Shown: positions 10,205 to 18,845 of the stretch, piece after piece
How the letters are laid out: every line of letters starts with the position of its first letter
How positions within the stretch are numbered: the stretch's first letter is position 1
Assembly (NCBI RefSeq): GCF_026262505.1
Contig: NC_067206.1
Location: forward strand, 25,435,896-25,499,895
Reading direction: 5' to 3'
Length of the DNA: 64,000 nucleotides
From: Trichomonas vaginalis G3
Taxonomy: Eukaryota; Parabasalia; Trichomonadida; Trichomonadidae
The notes under the pieces: generated by a model
Told to the model about the DNA's origin: nothing
What the model saw: only the letters and a program-made list of their open reading frames with translations
Databases searched by the model: none
Program-made: the position numbers and the translations under genes

Positions 10205-11294
10205 AAATTAGTACCCATTTATTATTAACGCATCTAATAGGATTATTTGGAAATTTAAATTTAGCATCTTGATTTAAATTACATTTGAACCATTGGATAC
10301 AATCGAATGAATAACAAGGGCAAAAATCATCTCCAACCGTTATCATTCCCATAAATTTACCGTTATTATATTCAACATATAAAATTCTTGGATTAATGAT
10401 TGGCTTTCGTGTATCAGGATTCAAAACAGATGGAGTAAATGATTCATAGTTTTTAAAATCATTTGTTTTAAAATAATAAAGCACTCCAGCTGTATAAAAT
10501 AAATACATGGTCACTCCATCGAAACATATCCATTCAAAAGAATCTATATCAAAGGTTTTATCTGATGATTTCATAAAATTTAAAAATGGTGGAGTAAAAT
10601 AGACCTCTGATTGTTTTATTTCTTCATTAACAAATGATATATCAGCTTTCTTATTTAACTCACTATCCACATATTCCTTATCTGCCTTCTTCTCTAACTC
10701 ATCGTTAACATAAGTTTTATCTGCTTTAAGGTCTAAACATCCTGAAACCCATCCTGTATCAGCTTTAGTTTTAAGAATCTTCGATGTCCGTTCATGATAC
10801 CATTCAACCCTTTCTATAATTTCATTATCTTTTTCATTAACATATTCCTTATCTGCCTTCTTCATTAATTCACTAACCACAAGTCCCTTATCTGCTTTCT
10901 CCTCTAACTCACTATCCACATATTCCTTATCTGCTTTCTTCATTATGTCATTTAGGAAACCTTTTATGAATTCCTCATTTAAATTAAATCTTCCAATCTT
11001 CAAAACTTTAGGAAATGCATTTAATGCGTAATATCTTTGTTCTTCTGGTGGAATTGATGTTATATCATCCGTTATACCTTTAATTTTTGAATTCATAAAT
11101 AAAATTTCTTTTATATTTGATATCACCGCACCACCTTTGCAAACGAATTCGAAATGGTCATTTTTCAATACTATCTCCAAATCTCCATATTTCAACATTT
11201 GCGTTTGTTCTGCCGTCTTTGAATTATATGCATATATGGCGTATGTAATGGTCTGTGCCTTAAGTTGTTGTGGTTGCTGTTGTTGTTTAATCAT
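10152..11294 (-). CDS. Fibre-shaft-like protein with KADK-x-YV repeats
   Basis: A 380-residue frame opening at an ATG inside a TAAATG motif (CATTTA on the + strand at 11,292). After about 115 residues come some seven repeats of the type KKADKEYVDSEL, KADKTYVNDELE and KADISFVNEEIK (about residues 118-228), as in trimeric coiled-coil shafts of phage tail fibres. Asp-box-like units follow (FKTNDFKNYESF, SFDCIQWFKCN, ISEDGKLLYV) and resemble those in the next gene. I infer the shaft and upper head of the virion attachment fibre. No membrane segment or signal peptide is seen. Part of a fossil element. Confidence 0.6.
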   Translation of the reverse strand: MIKQQQQPQQLKAQTITYAIYAYNSKTAEQTQMLKYGDLEIVLKNDHFEFVCKGGAVISNIKEILFMNSKIKGITDDITSIPPEEQRYYALNAFPKVLKIGRFNLNEEFIKGFLNDIMKKADKEYVDSELEEKADKGLVVSELMKKADKEYVNEKDNEIIERVEWYHERTSKILKTKADTGWVSGCLDLKADKTYVNDELEKKADKEYVDSELNKKADISFVNEEIKQSEVYFTPPFLNFMKSSDKTFDIDSFEWICFDGVTMYLFYTAGVLYYFKTNDFKNYESFTPSVLNPDTRKPIINPRILYVEYNNGKFMGMITVGDDFCPCYSFDCIQWFKCNLNQDAKFKFPNNPIRCVNNKWVLIYEVNQIFISEDGKLLYV

Positions 11295-11318
11295 TTATTA
11301 TGATTTAAAAATAAATAT

Positions 11319-11630
11319 TTAATCTGTTATCTCATCAGCTATTTTTTCTATTTGAAATTGCCATAATATTTCATTCATGAATTCTAAATCACAATCAAAT
11401 AGGTCGGTTACTCTAAATTTAATATTTGATAAATCTTTTGAATGAAGAATAAATGAATTCCCGGATAATTGAAACGGATATGATAAAGAAAATATGTTTA
11501 AGTTGATGGATAAAATGTTTTGTATTGATGGGTAAGAGTTAGGGTCTAATGTTTGATGTGAAAATCTCATTGGGGTATTAACTTTATCACATTTGATTAA
11601 AATGAAATTGGAACCAGTGTCAGAATACAA
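11319..11630 (-). CDS. Unknown Polinton protein part
   Basis: A 103-residue frame containing FSLSYPFQLSGNSFILHSK and ending shortly before the fibre-shaft gene. I recognise no family. It lies directly after the 126-residue frame at 11.65-12.03 kb and may belong to the same virion-protein block. The start is unclear. Confidence 0.35.
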   Translation of the reverse strand: MYSDTGSNFILIKCDKVNTPMRFSHQTLDPNSYPSIQNILSINLNIFSLSYPFQLSGNSFILHSKDLSNIKFRVTDLFDCDLEFMNEILWQFQIEKIADEITD

Positions 11631-11648
11631 AACATCCCCAACATCTTT

Positions 11649-12029
11649 TCAAAAATTTAATATCCCCAACAATGAACGAAGATGAGGAGTACAAAATTTA
11701 ATTTTCAGCGGAAATTTAATAAGGTTATTTATTTCATCAAGTTCAAAAAGTTTATCAGGTTTTGATTTAAAATTTTCTTCATACCATACGATAAATGATT
11801 CATTTAAATAACTTAAAATCGTGTTAATATCCCATTTCGTTATCACATTATTTATATACATATCATACGTTTTTTCATGGTCACCTTTAATAAATGATAT
11901 ATAATCTGAAGGGTCTAAAAGAATGGGATTAAATTTACCACTCACAGAAACGAGAGTAACATTATAAATTCCACTAACTGTTAAATTTAATTCACAACTA
12001 TTATTCGAAATAATATTGATAATTGACAT
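11649..12029 (-). CDS. Unknown Polinton protein part, beta-rich
   Basis: A 126-residue frame starting at an ATG at 12,029, back to back with the + strand gene that starts 20 bases away. The N-terminus (CELNLTVSGIYNVTLVSVSG) looks beta-rich. I recognise no family. The divergent pair shares a very short AT-rich promoter region. Confidence 0.4.
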   Translation of the reverse strand: MSIINIISNNSCELNLTVSGIYNVTLVSVSGKFNPILLDPSDYISFIKGDHEKTYDMYINNVITKWDINTILSYLNESFIVWYEENFKSKPDKLFELDEINNLIKFPLKIKFCTPHLRSLLGILNF

Positions 12030-12048
12030 TTTTATTACGATTAAAAAT

Positions 12049-12528
12049 ATGGTAAAGCGTTATTTTCCAGTGATAAATAAAACTAGAATAAGATTACCTC
12101 AAGAATTCATAAATTCAACGAATAAGAAATTCATTCATGTTATAAATTTCAGTGTTTTCAGAAAATATGAGTCAATGTCATATTCATCATCGGGTTATAT
12201 TTCACTTCATTCAAATTTAGTTCAATCAAACCCATATAATGACCATTTCATAAGATTTTCAGATGGTATTAAAAATGTAATTGATAGATTAAAATATGAA
12301 CAGATTGACAATATCGAATTTTTGGAATTTTGGTTTAAATATCCTGATGGAAAAAAGATTGAAGTTAAAGATAAAGCTGATACTATAACAAAAACAATTA
12401 CAATGACCGATCCAGATAGTGGGGAACAAAAAGAAATAAAACAAACGATAGAAACTGGTGAAAGGTCAATTATTATTGATTATGATTCAAAGGATTATTA
12501 TTCAATAATGTTAATGCTTGAATATTAA
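12049..12528 (+). CDS. Unknown Polinton protein, beta-rich
   Basis: A 159-residue protein from the ATG at 12,049, the only sizeable + strand gene in the virion-gene half. It begins MVKRYFPVINKTRIRLPQ and has many aromatic and hydroxyl residues, a TITKTITMTDPDSGEQKE insert and an acidic end. Such content suits a beta-sandwich capsid or cement protein, but I recognise no family. It is divergent from the gene at 11.65-12.03 kb and overlaps the end of the opposite-strand frame by a few bases. Confidence 0.5.
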   Translation: MVKRYFPVINKTRIRLPQEFINSTNKKFIHVINFSVFRKYESMSYSSSGYISLHSNLVQSNPYNDHFIRFSDGIKNVIDRLKYEQIDNIEFLEFWFKYPDGKKIEVKDKADTITKTITMTDPDSGEQKEIKQTIETGERSIIIDYDSKDYYSIMLMLEY

Positions 12529-13064
12529 ATGGCCTTAACAAAGAATTTTTCAAGTGATATTTTATATTCATCAACTATTTTATTATAAATATCATTATAT
12601 GTTAAATGAAGTTCAGTTGTTGTTCCGTTCTTTGATATCTTAATTGTGCTAATATCCTTTATAGGATTTATTTTTGCAACTGTTCCGCAGCATGAAACCT
12701 CATCATCTATGAAAAATTGAATCTTAACGTCTGAATCTTGAACATCACAAAGAATGGCGATAATGTGAATTAATGATTCATAAGGTAAAATAATTAAACC
12801 GGATTGATCAATTAAATTTATTATTGAATCATAATTATCAGTTATTATATCACGGTAAATTTTCATTAATTCAGAATTAATGTCTATTTTATATGGCGCA
12901 TTGCGACTGGAATCGTATATTCCTGGGTTCTCGATGTTTGATGAAAGAGGTGGGGGTATGTTGGATATGTGGGATTTCAACAGGTTCTTTACCGGGTTCA
13001 GATAAAATGATTGGGTCTCCATTCTCATGGTTTTCTTCATTCTCATCATTCTTCGGTAAGTCAC
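12525..13064 (-). CDS. Unknown Polinton protein part
   Basis: An open frame whose last 140 residues look coding (IDINSELMKIYRDIITDNYD, GLIILPYESLIHIIAILC, DEVSCCGTVAKINPI). The first residues, rich in Met and Arg, are probably read from another frame's sequence. No family is recognised. It ends just past the end of the convergent + strand gene. Confidence 0.4.
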   Translation of the reverse strand: MTYRRMMRMKKTMRMETQSFYLNPVKNLLKSHISNIPPPLSSNIENPGIYDSSRNAPYKIDINSELMKIYRDIITDNYDSIINLIDQSGLIILPYESLIHIIAILCDVQDSDVKIQFFIDDEVSCCGTVAKINPIKDISTIKISKNGTTTELHLTYNDIYNKIVDEYKISLEKFFVKAI

Positions 13065-13224
13065 GAGTTAATAAATTTGGTTGAGTTGTTGACCTTGTTA
13101 ATTCAGGGCTAACATTAACTTTAACATTTTGAATAATTCGTGATTTATCATCATTTACGTTATAACCAACCGTAATCTCTGCTTTTGCGTTAGTGTTCTT
13201 TTGACTTGTGAAACGTCTTCTCAT
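12889..13224 (-). CDS. Unknown Polinton protein part, Arg/Asn-rich start
   Basis: A frame starting at the ATG of a TAAATG motif (CATTTA at 13,222 on the + strand). It begins MRRRFTSQKNTNAKAEITVG and then becomes Asn, Glu and Pro rich (NDENEENHENGDPI), as in flexible linkers. No family is recognised. It belongs to the virion-gene block. Confidence 0.4.
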   Translation of the reverse strand: MRRRFTSQKNTNAKAEITVGYNVNDDKSRIIQNVKVNVSPELTRSTTQPNLLTRDLPKNDENEENHENGDPIILSEPGKEPVEIPHIQHTPTSFIKHREPRNIRFQSQCAI

Positions 13225-13307
13225 TTATAATTGAATAAAAAAAGAAAAATATATTTAAAGTTTTATTTAGTTGTTACGGTAATATTCCAAGGTTCATCAT
13301 TGTTTGC

Positions 13308-13661
13308 TTATACTTTCTTTGTAACTGCACCAATAATGTTATTGATATTGCTTTGAGTTTCTTCCAGTCTTATTTTATCATTTACAATATCTTTAATCAT
13401 TTCATTACATGCATTCTTAAAACCATCTGATTTTTCTAATTTACGTCTATCACTTTCTTTAATTAAATCAAAGTTATAACCTTGTTGAGAATAAAGTGGT
13501 TTCTTTATCAATTCCTTGAACGCTTCTGCAAGTGAAGATGAAGAAATTCTTGCCACTTGAATTGGTTTAAATTCTGCTTTCATTGCTTCTTTCTGTTCAT
13601 TGAACACTGGATCGAATAAAGCAACTTTAAAGAATTTCTTAGCTGGAATTTCAGGTCTCAA
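13308..13661 (-). CDS. Unknown Polinton protein part, helical
   Basis: A 117-residue, mainly helical and charged frame ([40 protein letters not shown]) on the same strand as, and abutting, the 183-residue frame at 13.66-14.21 kb. The two may be parts of one virion protein. No family is recognised. Confidence 0.4.
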   Translation of the reverse strand: MRPEIPAKKFFKVALFDPVFNEQKEAMKAEFKPIQVARISSSSLAEAFKELIKKPLYSQQGYNFDLIKESDRRKLEKSDGFKNACNEMIKDIVNDKIRLEETQSNINNIIGAVTKKV

Positions 13662-14209
13662 ATTTGCATATTGACCATCAAACTGATTAACATATGTGGT
13701 AATCCATCCGGTCCTTCTTCAATAGCGTTTAATTCTTCATTGAAATAAGAATATGGATTATGACGGTATGAATTAATTGGACCATGTTCACCTTCTCCAA
13801 TGTATTGTTTAACAGCTTTTCCATTTTCATCAAATTGCATAGGATAACATTCATTATATGCTTTACGTTTAGGATAATCAGATACAGTTAATTTGTAACC
13901 ATTTATGACTTTAATATTACCTCGACCATCAGTAACGAAAACTTCATTTATACCATCAGGTTTTCCATTTGGACCTGTAATGTCTGCTTCATGTGCTTCC
14001 CAATTTGGACCATGACGTTTGGCATATGCTTGAGCTTCTGGTAATGTTAAAACGTTTCTCATTTGTTTTACATCCTTTTGAAGACCAGCAACAATATGGA
14101 CTAATTCTTTCATTCCGTCTGGAACTTTCATAGTTCTATTATACACACTCCCCTTTTTGTTTGTCCCTTGTTTTAATGGAACCTGTAGAAGATTTGCTAT
14201 TTCTGTCAT
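13658..14209 (-). CDS. Unknown Polinton protein, probable minor virion component
   Basis: A 183-residue frame from an ATG at 14,209. After a helical start ([20 protein letters not shown]) comes a Gly/Asn/Pro-rich section ([39 protein letters not shown]). I recognise no named domain. Its place two genes downstream of the packaging ATPase suggests a structural protein; this is inference only. Confidence 0.45.
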   Translation of the reverse strand: MTEIANLLQVPLKQGTNKKGSVYNRTMKVPDGMKELVHIVAGLQKDVKQMRNVLTLPEAQAYAKRHGPNWEAHEADITGPNGKPDGINEVFVTDGRGNIKVINGYKLTVSDYPKRKAYNECYPMQFDENGKAVKQYIGEGEHGPINSYRHNPYSYFNEELNAIEEGPDGLPHMLISLMVNMQI

Positions 14210-14373
14210 GTTTAATTATAAATAAAAAATAAAAATTAATTATAAAAAGTTAATCAAATTTAACACTCCTTTATTTAAATCAACTATTATTTTTCCATGT
14301 TCACCTAATTGCTGATATTGTGTGTAAAGTTCATTAATGCTCATTGGTAAATTCACTTGATAAAGCATAACGT

Positions 14374-15063
14374 TCAACTGTTGACGACTAAACCACTGAA
14401 AATGAAAAGTGTTGATAGATTTGATTTAATGTTTGTGCTTAATGCTTTGAAGTATTGAACAGCCATGAAGAATGAACACTGAATGTGTCGACATTGAGTT
14501 AATAACTGATTAAAATATGATTTCTCATTTGTTATTAGTTTTGATTTCACCGCATCATCTAGAAAAATGAGTGAATGCAAAAATTCTCTATCAAAATTTG
14601 AAATAGAAAGTGTTTCAAATAATTCATCCCGTTGTTTATCAATAATTTTATCCTCTAATCCTTGCTTCTTGATTGTATTATATAATTCTTTATACATTAA
14701 AAAGTTTTTTAAATAATCTTCTGCTTCTTCTTGTGATAAATAAATAATTGGAATTTTGATTAAATGCTTTAAAGATTCAAATGTATCATCTGAAGGTGAA
14801 CCTGAACGGTTGATATAAATTAACACATGTGAATGGGGGGAAGTGTTAGCAATAATGATAATTTGTTTTAATATCGTTAATGTTTTACCTTTATTCTGTT
14901 TACCAATTGCTGCAGTGATTGAATTTAAGTAACATTCAGAATATGGAATTTTCATTAATTTTTCCTTAGATAGAGCATTTCTATTATCACTCAATGCTTC
15001 ATTAATCATATCATCTACGTATGTATTATATACTCCCGCTAATTCTTCAGAATTTAAATCCAT
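14374..15063 (-). CDS. A32/FtsK-type genome-packaging ATPase of the Polinton
   Basis: An ATPase of the FtsK/HerA superfamily that would pump the element's DNA into capsids. The 229-residue frame has Walker A GKQNKGKT after a beta strand, Walker B LIFLDDA, and the sensor-like HIQCSFFMAVQYF that follows in A32-type proteins. Size and motif spacing fit Polinton and virophage packaging ATPases. The ATG at 15,063 lies in a TAAATG motif. Its neighbours are the capsid-candidate genes upstream, the usual arrangement in Polintons. Confidence 0.8.
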   Translation of the reverse strand: MDLNSEELAGVYNTYVDDMINEALSDNRNALSKEKLMKIPYSECYLNSITAAIGKQNKGKTLTILKQIIIIANTSPHSHVLIYINRSGSPSDDTFESLKHLIKIPIIYLSQEEAEDYLKNFLMYKELYNTIKKQGLEDKIIDKQRDELFETLSISNFDREFLHSLIFLDDAVKSKLITNEKSYFNQLLTQCRHIQCSFFMAVQYFKALSTNIKSNLSTLFIFSGLVVNS

Positions 15064-15087
15064 TTAATCAAAAATAAATTTATAATT

Positions 15088-15840
15088 TTATACATTTCTA
15101 TTCATCAATATTTCATCATATGAACTTCTATACTGTGGTGGTGTACCTGTTGGATGATATTTCAAACCTTCATCCGGTGTCCATGTCCAATACGTAGTCC
15201 TAGTAAACCAAACCTGAGGAGGATTTGTCACCTTTGAACAGTAAGTGTCATTTACACCCTGAATGATTGGATAAGCTTTCACTTGTACTGTAACTTGTGA
15301 GTTGAAAGTTTCTAATCCATCAAAGAATATACCCGCTCCATCACGTTGAACTGGAATAGTGCATAAGAATGAAGTTTGGTCTTTCCATGTTCTAGCTAAT
15401 GGTGTGCCATTATCATCATTCAGTGGTCTAGTTAATGAGTCCTCGTATTCTTCTGTGCATTCATTCACTCCATCTAAATCAGAAGCTTGAAGCATACGTG
15501 TAAAGAATATGTCACCCACTGTGGTCATCGCTTGATCGGGGAAGTTTCTGGAATCTATAGTGACCTGAAGACCTCGAAGCATTGGATTTTCTAAAACTGT
15601 TCTTTGCATTGCATTCTTCGGAAATGCTAACACAACATCTGTAACATTATGAAGAGCGTATGAGAAATCTGAGCTAATACCTTCAGGAGTGATGCAACCT
15701 CCATTTAGTGAACGAACGTCAATATGTTGAGCTGGAATCATGAATGGATCTTCCTTACTGAATAAACGTGGTATTGCTTTAACTGATTCTTCAATTAAAC
15801 CGTATCCTGGTGTAATACATTTATCCTCTAAAACTTCCAT
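15088..15840 (-). CDS. Capsid-candidate part (jelly-roll type suspected)
   Basis: A 250-residue frame next to the packaging ATPase. It is beta-rich, with TSFLCTIPVQRDGAGIFFDG, FNSQVTVQVKAYPIIQGV and a tryptophan-rich end (VWFTRTTYWTWTPDEGL). Position, size and composition suit part of the double jelly-roll major capsid protein, or a penton-like protein, of Polintons. There is no decisive motif to read by eye. It follows the 261-residue frame at 15.9-16.7 kb. The capsid region is broken and counted as fossil. Confidence 0.45.
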   Translation of the reverse strand: MEVLEDKCITPGYGLIEESVKAIPRLFSKEDPFMIPAQHIDVRSLNGGCITPEGISSDFSYALHNVTDVVLAFPKNAMQRTVLENPMLRGLQVTIDSRNFPDQAMTTVGDIFFTRMLQASDLDGVNECTEEYEDSLTRPLNDDNGTPLARTWKDQTSFLCTIPVQRDGAGIFFDGLETFNSQVTVQVKAYPIIQGVNDTYCSKVTNPPQVWFTRTTYWTWTPDEGLKYHPTGTPPQYRSSYDEILMNRNV

Positions 15841-15893
15841 CTTTGTGCATGAAATAATAACGTCATCAACTGTTGCGTCAGCAGATGTAGCGG

Positions 15894-16679
15894 CTAAGCT
15901 GTAATTAATTTGGCAGGAAGTCCGATTTGTTGGAATTTGCGATCATATTTATAAACATGATTCATAATCTTTTCATAATTTTCATCAGTTATCTTTTCAT
16001 AAACGTAATTTTGTAAATCAGCAACTCTTAACGGGTCAACCTGACAAAATACTAAAGTATCCCTGAAAACATAATATTTAAGAATGATTTCACCAAATGA
16101 TTTAGGATAATCATCGAACGCCTGAAATGCTAACAAATCATTTACCGGAATAATCATATCAAAAGTGATATCAACTTCTTCATTTGCTTTCTTGAAAACT
16201 TCTGAAGGGTCAATATATTTACCACATACTGAGTTATCATATTTTTGAACATTATTATATAACGAATGAACAAACTTTTTAACTTTCCTTTCTGATTTTG
16301 GTTTATATGTTGCAAATGCGAAAGATTCACGGGCGCAATCCATCTGAAGATAACCGGCATCACCTCTTTCGGTTTCTACTTCTAATTGTTTAAAGCTTTG
16401 ATTTGATGATTTGTAACCAACGAATAAACGCATGCATTTAAAAGCGGCATCACATGTGAAAGCTTTATTTGAAACTAGAGTTGCTTTAACTTTGCGTTTA
16501 ATATATGTGTCACCTAATTGGTTCACATCATGAGCCGGATTTGTAATTCTTAAATGAGTTTGTTTATCATCAAAATATGGAGCATCAGAGTCATAGCATG
16601 AACTTTCAAGTTCTCTATAATATCTTCTTCCGTCATTCTTTGCGAATATTTCATTTATCTTTTCGAATGAATGAAACAC
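15894..16679 (-). CDS. Capsid-candidate part, upstream of the ATPase block
   Basis: A 261-residue frame with YYRELESSCYDSDAPYFDDK, HLRITNPAHDVNQLGDTYIK, FMRLFVGYK-like (CMRLFVGYK) and SFGEIILKYYVFRDTLVFCQ. The mixture of long beta strands and loops, and the place before the packaging ATPase, fit a major-capsid-protein part of a Polinton. A TAAATG leader motif lies a little further upstream (CATTTA at 16,724 on the + strand). Fossil region; the assignment is by context and composition only. Confidence 0.45.
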   Translation of the reverse strand: MFHSFEKINEIFAKNDGRRYYRELESSCYDSDAPYFDDKQTHLRITNPAHDVNQLGDTYIKRKVKATLVSNKAFTCDAAFKCMRLFVGYKSSNQSFKQLEVETERGDAGYLQMDCARESFAFATYKPKSERKVKKFVHSLYNNVQKYDNSVCGKYIDPSEVFKKANEEVDITFDMIIPVNDLLAFQAFDDYPKSFGEIILKYYVFRDTLVFCQVDPLRVADLQNYVYEKITDENYEKIMNHVYKYDRKFQQIGLPAKLITA

Positions 16680-16795
16680 ATTTCCATTAATTGTTTAGTG
16701 TTTGGCACCAAATAGTTAGTCGTCATTTATTATTAAATAAAAAATCAAAATTAAAAGATGAAAATGAATTTTTAATTTTAATGAAATAATCAACT

Positions 16796-17005
16796 ATGGC
16801 TGCAGGATTCTTTAAGAAACTGTGGGATAAAGTAAAAAGAGGAGCGCATAAAGTTTGGGAAACAATGAAGAAAGGAGCAAATTGGATATTTAAGAATAAA
16901 GAAGCAATTAGTGACGTTGCTGAATCAATAACACCAAAAGCTGCCCCAATAAGAGAAATTTTAAATAAAGGAGAAAAAGTTTATCAAAGACTACAACCAT
17001 ACTAA
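16796..17005 (+). CDS. Small amphipathic basic protein, MAAGFFKKLWD type, copy 1
   Basis: A 69-residue protein from an ATG at 16,796. It begins MAAGFFKKLWDKVKRGAHKV, followed by WETMKKGANWIFKNKEA. Such a basic, Trp/Phe-studded helix resembles membrane-lytic or DNA-condensing minor virion peptides (compare adenovirus VI/X-type proteins; analogy only). It faces the 81-residue gene at 17.0 kb, which shares its first eleven residues. Confidence 0.55.
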   Translation: MAAGFFKKLWDKVKRGAHKVWETMKKGANWIFKNKEAISDVAESITPKAAPIREILNKGEKVYQRLQPY

Positions 17006-17023
17006 GATAAAAATAATATTTAT

Positions 17024-17269
17024 TTATTTTTCCACTATTACCCCTATTTTATTAAGTATTCCTTCAGCAATTCCACCAATTGCGTTACCTGCTTGTGCTC
17101 CCATCGCCGGATTACCTGCTTTAGTACCTAATACTCCACCTATGATAGTTCCTGCCGTTTTCGCTACTGGTGCCAAAAAGTTTGCAACAGGTTTAATAAC
17201 CTTTTTATAAACCCAACCTGCAGCTTTCTTAATTCCATCCCATAATTTTTTAAAGAATCCTGCCGCCAT
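17024..17269 (-). CDS. Small amphipathic glycine-rich protein, MAAGFFKKLWD type, copy 2
   Basis: An 81-residue protein from an ATG at 17,269, convergent with copy 1 and ending 18 bases from it. It has the same start MAAGFFKKLWD, a basic helix (GIKKAAGWVYKKVIKPV) and a small-residue tail (GTIIGGVLGTKAGNPAMGAQ) that looks membrane-inserting. It suits a minor capsid or membrane-active peptide. The shared N-terminus points to duplication and divergence inside the element. Confidence 0.55.
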   Translation of the reverse strand: MAAGFFKKLWDGIKKAAGWVYKKVIKPVANFLAPVAKTAGTIIGGVLGTKAGNPAMGAQAGNAIGGIAEGILNKIGVIVEK

Positions 17270-17335
17270 TTCTGATTTAATATTAATTAAAAAATATATT
17301 TCATCACTTATATTCTAATTTTTATTTAATGATAA

Positions 17336-17715
17336 ATGAAACCGATTTTAAAAATAAATGAAACAGAGGAGGAAGAAATAAATGAAAGTGAAAATGTTCA
17401 ACAAAAAATAAACGTTGTTAAACCAATTACTGAAATAAAATTTTTTCATCTGTTGAAGAATTTAATGACTATTATGCTAATAATAAAAAATTATTTGAAG
17501 AATTGACAACATGTAAATTGAATAAAATGTTTAAAGTTGATGGATTCAAAATTTCAAAAATAAAAGGAGTGGTTAGTTTGAAATCTATTCCTCAATCAAG
17601 AATCACCTCATTAATGAAAATTGATGATTTAACAAAAAGAATAGAAATTATTGAAGAGCGAATAAATCAAATTATTGATTTCATAAATCATGACTCGTTG
17701 AGCCCGGGTCCTTAA
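17336..17715 (+). CDS. Unknown acidic then basic Polinton protein, fossil part
   Basis: The region begins at the ATG of a TAAATG motif at 17,333-17,338 with an acidic NETEEEEINESENVQQK stretch. It ends with a helical segment (DDLTKRIEIIEERINQIIDF). I recognise no family. The end overlaps the end of the - strand gene at 17.68-18.20 kb. It is not fully open and is counted as fossil. Confidence 0.35.
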
Positions 17716-18196
17716 AGCCATCACTGAGTTCAAGGTTATATTCATCAAATATTTCATTATTAAATGCAACTTCTGCTAGTTTATTTATTTTTTCAATACG
17801 ATCATTTGAAAGTTTATCATTTAATTTTTTCTGAAGTTTTTCATTTTCTAGTTCTGAAACTTTATTTGGATGATATTTAAACCCGTTAAATTCTTTTTCC
17901 TCAGTTTTGATCATTAATTTACAAAGAACTTTTGTGGTTGGAATTCGTTTAAACCATTTATCATTAATATTTGTTATATATTCAATATCTGGAATTAATT
18001 CCCAAATTTTTGCATTTTCAATTAATTTATTATCAAATGCAAAAGCAATAGGTTTAATATTAAACTTACCTTTATAATATAAACTTTCTACATAATCATC
18101 GAAATAAACATCTACTTGTTTAACATTTTCAAGAATTGGTGAAAGAGCATCCATTAATTGATTGACGGTTACGAATCTTGATCCACTCATTTTCAT
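17681..18196 (-). CDS. Unknown Polinton protein
   Basis: A 171-residue frame, start at 18,196 or two codons later (MKMSGSRFVTVNQLMDALSP). The middle is a mix of strand and helix (VDVYFDDYVESLYYKGKFNI); the end is a charged helix (LENEKLQKKLNDKLSNDRIE). No family is recognised. It is convergent with, and overlaps the end of, the preceding + strand region. Confidence 0.45.
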   Translation of the reverse strand: MKMSGSRFVTVNQLMDALSPILENVKQVDVYFDDYVESLYYKGKFNIKPIAFAFDNKLIENAKIWELIPDIEYITNINDKWFKRIPTTKVLCKLMIKTEEKEFNGFKYHPNKVSELENEKLQKKLNDKLSNDRIEKINKLAEVAFNNEIFDEYNLELSDGFKDPGSTSHDL

Positions 18197-18255
18197 ACAA
18201 ATTAAAAAAATAAATTATTCAAAAATGTAAGACATGAATTTTTAAAGTTTATTTT

Positions 18256-18447
18256 TTATTCATGAAAATAATTATTTCTAATTTCTTTTACTCTCTCGTA
18301 CATACTAGATTTAAAGAATTCAGAACTTTTACCATAATCTCCTAAATGTTTTCTTATCCCTAACGTGTGCCAGTTATTATATGAAACTGAATAAACTTTA
18401 TCTTTATCTTTACACCTTTCATCACTTCCAATATATTTATATTTCAA
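18256..18447 (-). CDS. Unknown Polinton protein part, W-repeat unit 2
   Basis: A 63-residue frame (KYKYIGSDERC, VYSVSYNNWHTLG, IRKHLGDYGKS). Together with sequence just upstream (EDCELL-type and NEYEN) it repeats the module found in the frame at 18.48-18.85 kb, which reads DCELLNEYES, RYKYNDKEYLISWNQWSHN. It is a tandem domain copy of unknown function, possibly DNA-binding. Fossil part; no separate start codon is evident. Confidence 0.35.
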   Translation of the reverse strand: MKYKYIGSDERCKDKDKVYSVSYNNWHTLGIRKHLGDYGKSSEFFKSSMYERVKEIRNNYFHE

Positions 18448-18479
18448 TTTTGATTTAGCATTTTCATATTCATTAACGT

Positions 18480-18845
18480 TTAATAATTCACAGTCTTCCT
18501 TTTTAAATAAATGTTTATGTATTCAGGATTTAATACTCTACGTTTATATGCTCCTAACTTAGTTCTAAAGGTTTTTCTACAAAATTTAGGAATTCCATCC
18601 TCTTTAATGTCATCAATGATTTCCATTTCATTATTTTCAATTTCTTCTTCTCGTTTATGAGGTCTTTGATTATGACTCCATTGATTCCATGAAATTAAAT
18701 ATTCTTTATCATTATATTTATACCTCATTAGCTTATTTTGGCTTTCATATTCATTTAATAATTCACAATCTTCATTTTTAAATTGAAGTTTAACCCATTC
18801 AGGATTTAAACAATGTTTAATTAATCGCGGAATATCTGACATCAT
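18480..18845 (-). CDS. Unknown Polinton protein, W-repeat unit 1
   Basis: A 121-residue frame starting at an ATG near the right end of the element (MMSDIPRLIKHCLNPEWVKL). The module EDCELLNEYESQNKLMRYKY followed by YLISWNQWSHNQRPHKREEE recurs downstream. The pattern recalls the short repeated modules of nuclease-associated proteins in large DNA viruses, but I cannot name a family. A CATCATCTATATATAG stretch over its start is echoed at 18,939 as CATCGTCTATATATAG. Confidence 0.4.
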   Translation of the reverse strand: MMSDIPRLIKHCLNPEWVKLQFKNEDCELLNEYESQNKLMRYKYNDKEYLISWNQWSHNQRPHKREEEIENNEMEIIDDIKEDGIPKFCRKTFRTKLGAYKRRVLNPEYINIYLKRKTVNY

